Of a stretch of 64,000 nt of DNA, positions 23,804 to 37,300 are shown in pieces. The notes beneath the pieces were generated by a model. That model was not told where the DNA came from and made no database searches. It saw nothing but the letters and a program-made list of their open reading frames with translations. A program made the translations under genes and the position numbers. This DNA is from Pholis gunnellus (lineage: Eukaryota; Chordata; Actinopteri; Perciformes; Pholidae). Each line of letters begins with the position of its first letter. Within the stretch, counting starts at the first letter, position 1. The stretch spans positions 19,363,394 to 19,427,393 of the forward strand of contig OU342823.1 of NCBI GenBank assembly GCA_910591455.2, given 5' to 3'.

Positions 23804-26800
23804 CCTCTTTGACGATGTATGGAGGCAGCTCAGAGAGAGCCATCATAATGCACTTCAAGGTGACTGATCCATGATGTAAATGCACGTAGATACAAAGTGA
23901 TACATTGTGTTTCACACTCTTCAACATGGCATCTGTTGCTGTGTTTTAGAACTGGAGGAAAAAGTGAGCAAGTTGAAGAAGGAGCGTTATTTGTGAGTAT
24001 ATTGATGTAATGATGATGATGACATGTTTCACCCTGGCGTTAGGAGCTTGTGAATGGCTGAATATAATCTAACCAGTCATTGCATTTGTTTTCTCCAGAG
24101 ATGCTCAGAGTCTTGAGGTGTTTCACTTTCGTACCCAGCAGCTAAAGGAGCAAAACAAAAGCCTGCAGGATGCCGTCAGTCGCCTGGAGGAAAGGTAGCT
24201 TCATCCCCAATGGGCGGACTACGTCAGAAACAATGTGGAACAAAGACCAGCAACTTGTTTCACTGTTTCCAGGCTCTGTGCGGGAAAGTGTGATCGATGT
24301 GCCATCTTAGAGGAGGACCTAAAAACTAACCAGGATCAGAATGTGCGTCTCATCGCCAGACAGAGTACGTTTGCTCATTATTTGTACACATTTTTTGTGT
24401 TTGCTCACCCTTCCTGTTGTAGAAAAAAGAAAAACACACCTATGTTCTGCTTTAACACTTTGTCCCAATGTTTGAATCACTTTGAGAATAATACATTAAC
24501 TGCTCAAAGAAAATAACCTTGTTTGTCAGCTTTGCAGTAATCAGAGAACCATGCTGTTGTGTTATCCGTGTGCTTAGTTTGGGTATTCTCGACATGAAGC
24601 CTGTTAAGTTTTCTCAGGCCTGCGTTTTTTAGCCGTGCTAGCGCTGCTGTAGAGATGGCAATGTTGGATGGTTGAGCATTTTATTCCGTACTGAAATATC
24701 GCGAAAGCTGTTGGATGGATCGCCATAAAGCTGTGTGTAGATATTCATCGTGCCTAGAAGATGTATTTTAATCGGTGCATTTTTGGTGATTTCCTGGAGC
24801 ACCACCAGCAGGATGCATTTTTTCATTTTACCTGAGAAATAGCTCGGTATATATTTGGTGGATTGGCACAAAAGTTTGGTCACACATTCATGTGACAATG
24901 AGTCCTAAACACTTTGGAAATGCATCAACAGTTCCTCTAGTGCCATCATCAAGTCAACAATTCAATTGGTGCAGTACGAATAGCATTCCCATCAGCCTCA
25001 GCTGTACTTTGTTGTTAGTGCTAATCAGCTAATGTTAGCATTGTAGTTCTTAAATACAGCCAGAGTCTTGATTGCATAGATGAGAATCCATGGCACTGAC
25101 TGCTGTATACTACGGGTTTATATTGACCATGATGGTGTTTTTCCCCTAGAGAGTGAAAGAGGGAGCCTCGAGGATGAAAACAGAAAACTACACGCTGAAC
25201 TGCAAAGAGTAAAGCTATCTCGGTAAGTTCTTTAGTGTGTTACAGTCATGTTTTGTCAACATGTTGTCTTTGACATTGTAAAAAACATGCAATTTTCTAT
25301 ATTTTATCAGCTGTTTGTCTGTAAAAGTTGCCCAAAGACAACTTTATATCGTTGTGGTTTCACTTCTGCTTTGAATGGTGCGGTTTCAAGTGTCCTCCAT
25401 GTATCTCTATGGGAGGACGGCCTTAAAGCTCCAGTTAAATACAGCAGGTCTTGTTCTTTTATCAGTTTAGAGCCCCAGCAGGCCTCATCCTCGGAACAAG
25501 AAGACGGCATCATCCCAGACTCGCCGATCCTGACGAGCTCGCTGCCCGCCGCAAACAAACTGAAGAAACGAAAAGATATCAACAAAATGAAGCACGTTCG
25601 TTACGCAGAGACGCCTCTACCAAACATGTCGCTCTTCAGCGGTCAGTCGGCCTTTAAAGAAACTGTCCTCTGATCCACATGTCTGCATGCACCAAGTCTT
25701 CTAACGGGTCTGGTTCTGTTTTTCAAGTTCTGGATGAGGAGCCTGTTGACGCTACAAAGAATCCTGGAAGAACACAAGTGCTCGTACCCAACACGTGTGA
25801 ATTGGACACATCCCAAATCTTAAGTATGACTTCAAGACTACTTCTAGTTTCTAAGAGAACAGGAATTGGAAACCATATTTCCTTTCTTTAGAACGTGTCT
25901 ATAACTCGAAGCACTAGATGAGCACTGGGCAACATTTATCTCTACATGCACACCCGTCCTGTCAGCCTAATTCACACGGTGGGGCTGCATAGAAACAGGC
26001 GTTGCTGCAGATTCAAGCGTTAATCTCTAGTTGGAGGACTGACTGATGAAAACTGATATGAAGCATCTTAGATCGGCAGGGACGGGAGACATGATGATAC
26101 TTCTTGGGAGTTTTTAGTTTGAAGAAGATGGAAATGTTTCTGTGAGATGGTTAACGGTGTTTCTGGGTCTCTGTCTCTGTTCAGATAATGTGAATCTAAA
26201 CCTGGAAGAAGCGATAGCAGAAACCTGTGGCCTTGAACTTATTGGCGAGCCTCACACGGTAGGAAGGCTTCATGCTGACGTCTGTTAGAGAGATTGTGTG
26301 TGTGTCTAAAATCAATCACACCCACAACAGCTGTTCTCTTTTAATGCTAATTAGCAAATGGTAAAATCCTAGTGCCTAACATCCTAATATACATGGTAGG
26401 CTCTTTAGATTGTGTCTGTAATTTCCTTTTTGTCTTTTCTCAGAAGACTGAGACGACGGCCGGTCAGCAGAGCCGCTCAAAATGTTCCTGGAAGCATGGC
26501 TTTCGTTTAAAGTAAGGATGAATAAAGTTCTTTATGCTGGACAGTATCATGAGTTATCATTTCAGACTCAGAAAGACACGGTGGCAGACAGCAATGCTGC
26601 TAAACTACAGTACAATACCAACATGCTTTCAAGGTTTACTCCAATTTCCCGCATTCCTCCCATCCAAAACAAAACATTCCAATCATCCTATGTGTTTCCC
26701 TTCAGGCCGTACCGCTCATCCTCTTTATCAACACTGTTCCACGGTCAAGACACGACCGCAGAAAAGTCACCTTCGCTTCTCCAAAGTGCCAAACGGTTCT

Positions 26801-28988
26801 CAGAGGACGGCTCCACTAACAAAGCCAAACGGAAGAAGGAGGAAAGTGAGCCGGAGGTGCAAGAGGAGGACAAACAAGGAATCCAGGAAGGGGTGGACGA
26901 ACAGAAGGAAGGCAAACACGTACAACCTGAACGGACCAAACAAAGCTCCACGCCTTTCAGCAGTCGAGGCCTGAAGAAGTGGCTGGTGGACGTCAAGGTG
27001 AGAGATGTGTCCAATAGAAGTGCCAATAATATATATATGAGCATGGTAATTAGGATTTAATTCCTCCGTGTGGTTTTCAAAGGTCACTTGACTCTTTTTA
27101 ACATTTAACAGGATCAGTCGGCACAAACTAGGACTTCCAACCAAAGGCCCGATGTGTCCTCTATAAGTCCTGCGTTCAAGAAGCCGTACGACAGAGAAGC
27201 AAACGAGCACAGCGTCGGGAAGAAAGCAACCCCCCCCCGGCAGGATCTGGACGCCTCACGTGACCGACACAAAGGAAAGGATGGTGAGCTTTTGTACGTT
27301 TGTACAATTTCAAGTTGTTTCTTCATCATCCATTGAATTGAATGTGAGCGTACGAACTCTTGCTTTCCCAGCTGGAACGAGGCTCAAAGTGGAGCCCATG
27401 TGGAGCGTCGACCCTGCGCTCGCCCTGTCCATGTTCGACAGTGAGGGGAGAGGAGACGAGGTAAAGTCACATGACCTGATGTACAACAGTCGCTGGGCTC
27501 CTGTGTCTTGTTTTAGCTTTATTTTTTGACTTGTTTCATTGAGCAAATATCAAGCCGGTTGGACAGTGTGTCCACCTGTGACCACTGTTTCTGTTCACGA
27601 CACGGTTCTGTGATTTGAAGTATGTCGTGATTTTTAAGTGAACATGAAAATCCTCCAATCTCAAATCTTTGGGTGTGTTCATATGGATGTATTGGATGGA
27701 TGGTTTTCTCTTACACCAGGCTGTTAATCTGTATCACTGTTTATATTTTAGCAAAAGGAAGAAGAAGAAGAAGAAGAGTGTCATGGAGAATTAGTAGATT
27801 CCGACCGCACTTGGGTCAGCCACAGCCTCCTCCAGTGTCGGGACAGACGGGACAGTGTGTCTGGTGAATACAAGCGACAACTTTTAGAAGAACAACGTTT
27901 TGATTTACGTTTGTGGTTCTGCACCAGCGGATAGGTCTCATCTGTCTGCTTCTCTAGGACTGGGAGAGAAGGCGAACGACAGTTTGGACGTGATGTTTGA
28001 CACGACAGCTTACGGGGAGTACAAGTCATGCAGCAATTCAGCCTTGGGCCAGAGCCAGCCGTGTGGTGACGAAGAAGAAGAAGAAGAAGCAGGAGAAGAG
28101 GACGACGGTAGGCTTTTAGATTGAGCTCAACCGTGTTTGTCATCATGTCGTTTGACATCGGATGTCGCTTCATGAATTTAACTTGTGCTCATGCCCTCGT
28201 TTTAATCTCAAGATCAACAAGATCCTCATGAAAACACGATGAGAGGAAGCTACGGGCACAAGGCACGGTGAGAAACACCCCGCCAGCCGTACGGGGAGGA
28301 GCTTTGGGGTCAACGTTGTCATCTTTTGGGATATTTTATGCAGAAAAATCTTTCCAGTCTCACAGACGTTGTCAATTTCCTTCAATCTACATGTTGTCCG
28401 TTTGGGTTAGACGTCCAACGTTCGCACACGTGGCCGTGGTTCGCAAGAAAGACGAGAGACGGAAACTGAAGGGCGCTACCTGCAAGGAATGTGAAATTGT
28501 AAGTATTTAGATCGCAAACCCGAGAAACAGTTGACACGTTTCATGGCTGAGCCTGTTTTCATTATGGTTTATTTCAAACAGTATTACGACCATCTCCCAG
28601 AAGACGCAAAGCAGAAGAAGTTATCAGCGTGCTCGAGGCACCGGTTTTTATATATTCCTCCTAGTACTCCTGAAAACTTCTGGGAAGTTGGCTTCCCGTC
28701 GACTCAGACATGCATTGAAAGAGGTAATGAACCGATTCTTTTAAACCGTCCCTTTAACGTGGCTGGTAAAGCATGAGCAGAACATTTGAACACCTTCAGG
28801 GATCATTTAACCGTCATCCTAACAATGTGGTCACAGTGTTATCAGCATCCCGGAATGATGTCACATTCACGGGATATCGTTTCCCTCTAGGTTACATCAA
28901 CGAAGAGAAGAATCCTCAGGCACGGACTCGGAGACGACAACCATTCAGTGCTTTATTCTCCCCGAAGCAAAACCAGCAGGAGAGCTAA
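23760..28988 (+). CDS. rbbp8: CtIP, DNA endonuclease cofactor RBBP8
   Basis: CtIP/Sae2 protein that stimulates MRE11 and starts DNA-end resection for homologous recombination. Eighteen exons: 23760-23859, 23950-23992, 24099-24194, 24273-24364, 25150-25222, 25466-25641, 25728-25823, 26185-26258, 26444-26511, 26706-26997, 27112-27283, 27372-27460, 27752-27863, 27958-28107, 28213-28267, 28411-28498, 28582-28723, 28891-28988. All phases join, giving 671 aa (human 897; the central region is shorter). The N-terminal coiled coil contains the CDRC zinc-binding cysteines (86/89). A basic KAKRKKEESEPEV stretch matches human KRKKTEEESEHEV. The Sae2-like C-terminus has VVRKKDERRKLKG, CKECEIYY, CSRHRF and PENFWEVGFPST, including the Thr equivalent to the human CDK site T847 (about residue 621). 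Two acidic Glu runs come from GAA repeats. AATAAA is at 29217-29222. Exon 6 has no frame alternative except read-through to a stop. Confidence 0.95.
24640..25050. mobile_element. widespread teleost interspersed repeat inside rbbp8 intron 4
   Basis: The section has motif order TTGGATGGATCGCCATAAAG, GTGATTTCCTGGAGCACCA, ATTCCCATCAGCCTCAGCTG and TACTTTGTTGTTAGTGCTAA. I recognise this combination as a very common noncoding repeat in percomorph fish. It is diverged and without ORF; its class is not assigned. Confidence 0.6.
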
Positions 28989-29458
28989 AGAAAGTGTTTC
29001 TTTGATATAGAAGAGCTGTTTGAAATGGCCCATTGACAGTTTATAAAGAGCAGGCTTAAGCTGCACTGTGTGTACAATGAATCTCTGTTTTAAGCCTCGT
29101 TAAGACTGTTGACCTCAGGTTCATGTCTATAAAGTCCATGTTCTTCATGTATGTGGAGACTGTTTGACTGCTTTGTGTTTAGGTAAGATCTTCTAGATTG
29201 TGAGTGAGTTTAGATAAATAAAAATAACTGTCTATGGAGTAAATGACCTCTGCTTTACTTCATCAGCTGCTGCAGCGCCTCATTCAGGGAGATTTAACAG
29301 GATGACAAATGTCACTGTGGGTTGCGTAATGACAGCAGGTACGATGTTTACAAATCTAACTTTATTTGGTCAGATTGTCAGCGCAACAATAAAATACATT
29401 TTCCAGGTAAAAAGAATCTCTTTTAGCTGTGGGTTAAATCCGGAGAGCTGCGACGACG

Positions 29459-32400
29459 TCATCCCAGCTGAGAGTCTCTGTGAGAGTACACCAGCAGGGC
29501 CTCGCCCACATGACTGGTGACCACACTGCAACCAAACGGAGGGAAAGAAAACAGTAGAAGTCATTCACGGTTTGATAATAACCGATCCTACACGTCTCAG
29601 TGCCGGGGATCACTTACCAAATAAGAGATGAAGCGTTCATGTCCGTGTAGAAGATGAACGGGGAGAGAGACATGGCGGTGATCTGGAAGGAGGTCAAAGT
29701 GCACCATGTTAATAATTCAACCATGAAATACTGTTAAACCTAAATTGGATAACAAAGAAAACCATTTGATGTATAATCACCTTGGACAAGAAGATCCAGA
29801 CCCCAAAGTGCTCCAGAGACAATCCGCTTTTTAGTTTGACTGTCGCCAGCAGCAACAGAAACCCCAGCAGTGCACTGTGGAGCGAGACGGAGGCGAGTTA
29901 TGCTGAAAACAAGACGGTCAAATATCTGTTCCCTCATTACAAATACCCATCATTTGAAAAGGAGCGTCACGGATAATTGTTGATACTGAAACATGTTACT
30001 AGAACGTTCTAACACAGCTCTACTTAACTATATCTGTGGGCCTCCACATATAAATCTGCTATCCCACAAGTCTGACATGTCAGCTGCTACCTACAGCATG
30101 TTCTATTTCAGCACCGTATGATGTATTCGCTACTAGTGCTGCTTCTCACATTGACCTAGAAGATTATTTGGCACAGCCAATGTTCACAGGTACTATTTAA
30201 GTAGCTCTACTCATTATACAGCGCTCACAACAACTACCACGTGTGCATGGACTGAAATGTCTCACCTGGCACAGCAACCGCAGTGAAATGTGTACGACTG
30301 AAGGGAGGGGAACTCCAAGGCACCCGTGAGGTCACCTGTTGGAGGGACAAAGATCTGTTTACACATGTAGACCGTAAAAACCTCCTCGTTGGGTTGTTCC
30401 AACTTTTGTCGCCATGAGAAATGTGCTCGGGGTCTTTCATACCTGTTGGGTGAGCTGCGATGGCCAGCAGCAGCACGCTGTTATGTAACGGCAGAAGAGG
30501 CTCAAATTAGCAAGAGAAATACCTGAAGCTGCACTTTAGTGTTTGATACGTCACTACAGCCTCTCTGCAGTAAAAGAAGTAGGACATGAATATAGGTCTA
30601 TTGAGGAATCATTATTATTGTTTCATCATTTACGACATGGTAAAACCTTCCATCTTTAACTTGTGCTTATTATGCACAGAATCCAGTTATTAAGAACTTA
30701 TTCTTCTTACCTGAACACGTAGTTGATGCAATGTTGTTCAAGGTCACTGCGGGGAAAACGTCACAAAAAGAGTTAAGTGTGTGAAGTATTTCCTCATTTG
30801 GTTCCATCAGCAGAGAAAACGTCACTTTGTGTTGGATGAGGAACACATTGGCACAGATAAGAAACACAGTTTCAAGCAAAGTGTTTATGTTTACTGATAT
30901 TTTCCGTCATTGTGCTTCCACTTACCTCAAATTACTGGATTTGTGGTGACCTTTAAACGCCCTGTATGCACCTGAAAGAGCACACGACGTCGTTACGCTC
31001 TCAGCCTCTACTGATTATTACCATTCTTCCAATTTATCTACTCCATGGCGTTCATCAAGGCTCAAACCTTCGAGCTGCTATTATTCTCATTATGTGACTC
31101 CGGAGCTGTTGCAGTTAACAGTGAAGCACATTCTCAGACCTACCCACACAGAGCAGATGGCCAACAGCCCAAAGGTAACCGCTGTAGTCGAACTGCAGAG
31201 TAAGCAAACGTGTAAACACGAGCAGAGGGTTTTGATTGGTAAAATGATGGTGTTGTAATAAGTAATACCCAGTTTGATGATGATGAATTATTACCTGAGG
31301 ATCATGACGGGGGAGGTTGATGGCTGAGAGCAGCATGAAGCACATGCTACGAAGAGAAGCATATTTAAAGATGCAGTCATGTGAAAGGGAATACTTCATC
31401 TTTGAGTTTTGAAGAATCTTGCTAGAAAAAGTGCTTTATGGTAATAACATCATTATTACCACTAAGCAATTACTCTCCTTTCATGGGAAAACTGTAATGC
31501 GGCGTGTTCCCTCGTGCTGTCCCGTTTTCTGCAGCTTTTTGTGTGCTTGCCATATGAAACATTGCAGTAAATGCTTACAGATAAAACGTACAGTTCAGGT
31601 GAAGGAAAAACGGGAAAGAAAGCACAAACCTGATTAATTTCAGCCATGGTGTCTTCTCGTGTCTATTGACAACCTTCAAGATTATATAACTAACAACGTG
31701 TGAGGAATTCTGAAGAGTGAAGAAAAAAGGAATGTCCTACAGAAAAAGAAAAACAAGGACTTTTAGATATATATATCTGTAAATGCTGAGCATGGCAACA
31801 ACCTACTAGATGATTTAGAATGAGTGCATTTGAAGACCTGCTGCGTCTAAATGTGAATATAGGATATATGGCGTACTATGCGCGATAAGGCCCTGGATCC
31901 AGCGTATATGTTTCCCACGAAGAGGAGGGAGCCTGGAAGCCAGGAAAGAGCTGCAGACCTGTGACACAACAGATCAGACAAAGCTCTTAATCATCTAAGT
32001 GCTTATTGGCAGACGCTGAAAACACTCACAGTAGTATTACTCCAATAGTGTATTAAAGTACCTGGTGATGCGGCTCATTTCCACCCATCCAAACTTCCCA
32101 GAGAGCAGAAGCAGGGCGGCCCCGATGAATGTCTGCCATCTGGAAATATGCAGCTTTAGATTTAAATATATATATATATTTTTTAAATTCATAATTCATC
32201 AATTAAAAATAGTTGTTTGATGCTGTATTGATTCTTTGAATATCGTACAGGGAACCCTTTAAAGCATTTTTAAATGTGCCTACACAGCATGAACCTGTAC
32301 TCACCCTTGAAATAACGTTGGATAGGTGAAGTTCAACACTGACAGGACAAACTGAAAGAAATACAAATATGTACTTCAGGTCATGAGTTTATGATAAGCT

Positions 32401-32954
32401 AGTGTGGTTCCCTGTCTAACTTATTTTGGTACAAATAAATACTCTTCATTCACTCTTCGATTCGGCGTATTATACATCCAACATCATGTCATTGTTCTAC
32501 AACTTTTCTATTGTTTTGTGCCAACATTGAGGTTGAGCGTGTGTTAATAGTCAGTGGTTGGTAGTTGCTTGTGTTCATGCTTGATTAGTTACAGCAGACC
32601 GAGAAGACGTCTTGAATGACGATCACTTCACGGTTATTGCGGACGATGAGGGTTACATTGCAGTTTTCTGCAGGTTTCACAGAGATAAGTCACGTTCTCC
32701 ACACTAGATAAGAATGTAAAGCCTTGCTGTCAATTGCTTATGCTGCGAAATAATAACAACAAAGATCCAGTGTGCCGGTTATAAATTAAATCGATGCATA
32801 AAAGTCACTTTTTTTTACTTTGCGAGAAATTATGTACTTTTAATTGGAGTTTAGACAAAAACCACATCCGACTTAAACTCACCTTATTCGTGAAATATGA
32901 TACAACGAATACAAAAGTGAAAGCGAGGCCAGTGATGTGTCTCCTCCACTGCAT
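29459..32954 (-). CDS. tmem241: transmembrane protein 241, nucleotide-sugar-transporter-like
   Basis: Multi-pass protein related to Golgi nucleotide-sugar transporters (Vrg4-like, DMT fold); the mammalian protein has been reported to carry UDP-GlcNAc. Fourteen exons: 32954-32883, 32351-32305, 32139-32062, 31958-31877, 31736-31630, 31346-31295, 31192-31144, 30971-30926, 30746-30711, 30477-30443, 30335-30266, 29874-29781, 29682-29618, 29525-29459. All phases agree; 299 aa (human 296). Matches to the human protein include SVLNFTYPTLFQGWQT, LLFVGNIYAGSRALSR, VGHLLCVGAY, AAHPTGDL, CGCCAS and the tail GEALLVYSHRDSQ. Eight or more hydrophobic segments are visible. It lies tail-to-tail with rbbp8, which is also a neighbour on human 18q11; minus-strand AATAAA at 29366-29361. 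Confidence 0.93.
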
Positions 32955-34333
32955 GTTGACCTCCGGCGCACTGCAGCAGGGACATGATTCCTAACAACGA
33001 ACAATACTTTTATTCAGCGTCAATACACGAACTCTGTGTCAAAACTAGAGACATTTCAAGATCGGAAACTTCTCTCACTGCGATGACACGTCAAGACGCT
33101 GTGAGACAAAGATCGTCTATGTTCGGGGAAGATCGTTCACTGGTCCCGAATGTGAGTCACGCTGCTTCACGAAGGCGGCTTTTTGTCGTTTCTCTGCAGG
33201 GTAATCTGCAATGAATAAGTATAGAATATATACAAATAATAAAGAACATTACGTGTGAGTAGTGATACAAATGATTCAGCTTCGATTCGTCTAAAAGTAG
33301 ATTGACAGAAAATTCGTCGACAGCTAGCTTGATAGCTTGATTGATTAAGTTTGAGCAATTTTTCATGCAGATATGCATGAGGATTTGTTATATATTGATT
33401 GTATATACATTTGAATGTAATTATACGAATCAACTTTATTTCTATAGTACATTTCATACACTAACATACACAAAGTACTAAAATACATTTGAAAATAGAA
33501 AGACAGTAAATCAAATTAAAAAAAATGTAATTGACAAAAATAATTAAAGTAAAATTCTTCACATAAATATTATGTATGTGAAGCTTGTAATATGGACAAA
33601 ACTATTTATTTTAAGGAAAATTATAACAAACATTGTAGCTACACTGTTTTTCTGACATTTCAGAGAAATATAAACTTTGTCAGATGAATCGACGGTAATA
33701 CTCGTTAGTTGCAGCCCTGAGTCAGAAAGAGAAACTCTGGAACTTTATCCTCTCAGAAGTAAAACAAATGTCTGCTGCATTCATTGAAACCGTTCTTTAT
33801 GGATCTGCCCCTCTGAGTGCCTTAACTTCACAGAAGTGCCATAAATCACTCGAGTGCCTCTTTAAGGAGTAGCTTTCCTCTTTGGCATAATTTTGCACTA
33901 AAATTGTGTAATTAAATATCTCAAAAAGTAAATAAATAAACACCTAAAAAAAAGATCAATGAATAAATAAATGCAAAAAAGTTGGAAAAAAACAGGCACA
34001 TTTGGCTTAAAAATCTGTAATGTGTCCTATATATACAAATATTTCTCTGTATTTAGATTAGTAATTACAGTCAGTCAATGCACTGATGTATGTAATGTAA
34101 TGTAATGTTGTTATTGATAAATGAAGGGTCCCTCAGCCTGGGCAACATTGCGTTACGTAGTTATGGTATCCAGAAATGTAGTCAGAGTGAGCCCTCTTCA
34201 CTCTTACATGGTTAATGGATCAGTTGTCTGTGAGTCAGTCACGTGGTGGGCGGCGAGTTTCCGTGTTTACAGGGATGTGAGCGGACTTGTGTGGCTGTTC
34301 GGCGTTCAGCTCCTACGAGAATGGTGTGAAGTC
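32955..34333. promoter_or_regulatory. divergent intergenic region, tmem241 (-) and nsmaf (+)
   Basis: These 1.38 kb separate the two start codons. The middle (about 33400-34110) is AT-rich with no recognised genes; TGTAATG-type repeats occur at about 34089-34108. A CACGTGG E-box is at about 34239-34245, close to the nsmaf start. A shared promoter is possible but not shown. Confidence 0.45.
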
Positions 34334-37300
34334 ATGGCTTTTTTAAAGACGCAAGAGCGAACTAAAGCAAGGTGTGTGCCGCTTATCTTATCGTTAACAC
34401 AACACTACTGCAGATACGGGGGGGGGGGGGGGGGGGGGGGGTCATTCTGTGGGTCCAGCACGAGCTCCTTAGCAGCATCAGCAGCAGCAGACTGTGTGGA
34501 TGAGTCGTATTACAGTGCAACGTCAGACTCTGGGCCACTCCGCTAATGAGAGCTCCACTGTCAGCTGTGTGGTTGCACCCTTGTTACCGAAGACACGACG
34601 AGTGTCCTCGGTGAGCAGCAGGAGTTTTAGTCTGTGGCTGTGTGCCAGTAGTGAAGAAGCGATGAAGTAGCCAAAGGAAATGTCCAATGTCTCCGTTTGA
34701 ACTCATAGAACCTATTTTTAGAATCCTCGTATGATCTTCTTTAACCTTAAAGAAAACACTCTCGAGACCTCGAGACAGGAACAGCAACATTGTGTCCAAC
34801 TGGTATGAGTGTCCCCACAGAGCTCTGTCGCAAAGTGCATCATAGGAGAGCACAGAGAAAGGACACAGATTAGTTTAGAAGACACTGATTAATGAGTTTT
34901 ATTCTCATAATTCAGACCAACGTGCATGCTCACTTTGCACTTGCCAACAACACGCATCACAAGCTCTTCTCCTCTGCAGAATGATGTGTTTGCTTCTTTT
35001 CACTTTCATCTGCTGACATTTCACAGGGCTCTAAAATATCTTTTCATTACTGGTTTGTTAGTCATTTATAGTCTAAATATATCAGCAGTTAACATCCACT
35101 CACTTTAGTTTACAATGTGCTTCTGATGTTATTCTTGAGAAAGTTCCAGCTGGGGATGCAGTTATGTAAATGAAGGAAGTGAGCATGTAGCCAGTAGGGA
35201 TGAGCAGGAAGTACATGAAGCTAAAAGCTTTATGGGAAATGTTGTCCCAATATCTAGAAACGCCACGTCCAGTGGCATCAGAGAAGCACTTCATCCCAAC
35301 AGTTATCTTTTGGCTTCCTGGACTTTGGTATTTACAATTAATTAAATACATTATTTTTTATTCAGATCATTTGAGGTAAATTAACACGCAGAAGTTAAAA
35401 GTAGTCTGAATGAATGCAAATGTACAGTTTGTGTGTTTTTCAACGGATCATATGTGGGTTCAAATATGGTTTAAAGCTGTAAAAACCAAATTACTGATAG
35501 ACTCAAACTTACTCCACAGATTTAGTGTTGCACTCCTATAACAACAGTGCAATCCTGAAAACAGCACAACCAGAGACGCTCACTCTCCTCTGTTGTTGTT
35601 GGTTTCTTCTAGATTTTCTCTCCTGTTGCTGGATTTAGAGGAATATTATTTTGAACAGCACACGGCATACCATGTGACAGCCAGCTCGAAAAAGGAGAGG
35701 TATGTGACATACAGTATATGAATGTGTGTGTATATACAGTATGTGTGTATATATATATAGTGTATATGAATGTGGTTTCTCTGTGAATTGTCTGCTTGGG
35801 TCAGCAGTGATTGTTTTGTAATTTATTTGTCATATTATGTAATACTCCTGATCACCATGTTGTGACCTCAGCCAGAACTCAATAGTGCGAAAGACCCAAT
35901 GAGTTGTAAATGTGGATTTGCTTAATTAAAGCACTTGTATTGTACGTATGAGGGTTTTGCAGGTACTGGTATTTAGTCAAAGCCTTTAAAACGTGCGGCA
36001 GCTGTTCAAACATCCTTGTATCCTGTTAAGAAGGCTTAAGCAAACTAAGCCTTTCAGAATAAGATTATTTAGATAGTTTAGTTGTATTGTCCTGTCAAAG
36101 CAGGTGGGATGTGTGCACAATAAGGAGAATGGACAGATTCATGTGAAAAGCTGTGTTTTCCACTGACAGATATTAACTTTACTGTGATATTAGTGTCTTT
36201 TGCCTGTTTACTTTGTGTCGTTAGTATAATTCTGCTGGTTTCTACCAGTCAGCACACTGTGTTTTACACGTTGTGCTTCCATGCTAGATTCCATGCATAC
36301 TTTTCTACATTTTTAAGTATTGCTTTATATTATATATGTTTCCTTGTTACGCACAATAATAATCCATGTTTGTTTTATTCTTTATTACAGTCTTTATAGT
36401 GTCGTGGTTATATTTAACTAGACAGTGCTAACGAGCTAATGCTAGCTATCTTCCTTCCAGAAAAGTCAGAGGCTCGTTCAAGGTCTGTTCCAGATCCGTC
36501 ATCTTTGATCCAGAGGATCCTGAAGAGCCCATTTTAAAGGTTTGTTTTAATGTTTTAAGTGGCCATGAATTGGAAACCATCTTCCAATAATATTATCTTA
36601 CAAACTGAAGATATAAGAACTCGTGATACATGTGCACGCTCTCTATATATTACAGCCAGTAGTGTCAACACTACGTTCTGTTTCATGTTTTGCATGTTTT
36701 GCACGGCTGCTCTATTGTGCATTGTGTGATTTAGTGACCGGGCCTTTCTGAATCATGACACATCATTATTATTTATCTCTTGTTTCTGCAGATTCCTCTT
36801 CGAGACTGTAAGAAGATTGAGTTTGTGGACAGAGAGAACAACCCCTTCAATGAGTGAGCATGTTTTCATCTGGAGCTCGGCTCACACGCTGATGTTTGTT
36901 CAGTTTGTCAAACTGGTCTGGTTTGGTCTGCGAATGTTGAGACAGAATGAGTCACATTTGTCTGTTGCAGTTTGCAGAAAGTCATTTAAATAAAGTGTTG
37001 AACGGTGAGTTTTTGGTATGTTAACGTGTTTGTTTTTTCTTCATAGACCGAGGCCGTCGGCCATCTCTATTTTATGTGTACAGGTGAGTCATCATTAAAT
37101 ATATTGATCTTCAAAGATGCATCACTCCTCGTTGTGCTAATAGTTTGTTGTTTGTCCACAGTTATTACCTTTAATTGTTACAGCTGCTCATTATTTGTCT
37201 TGACATCTTTTCAAACGTTTCATTTTCACTGTAATTTCAGGTTATTTACATCAAAGAGAGTAATGTCATAGCACCGTACAGGAATGAAAGGGTGAGTGAA

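Noticed and set aside
26482..26705. Open frame running into rbbp8 exon 10 from the left
   Set aside because: It is in frame with exon 10, but exon 9 leaves in phase 2 and only the acceptor at 26704-26705 (TTTCCCTTCAG) joins correctly. The earlier acceptor at 26565 would break the frame, so the stretch is intron that happens to lack stops.
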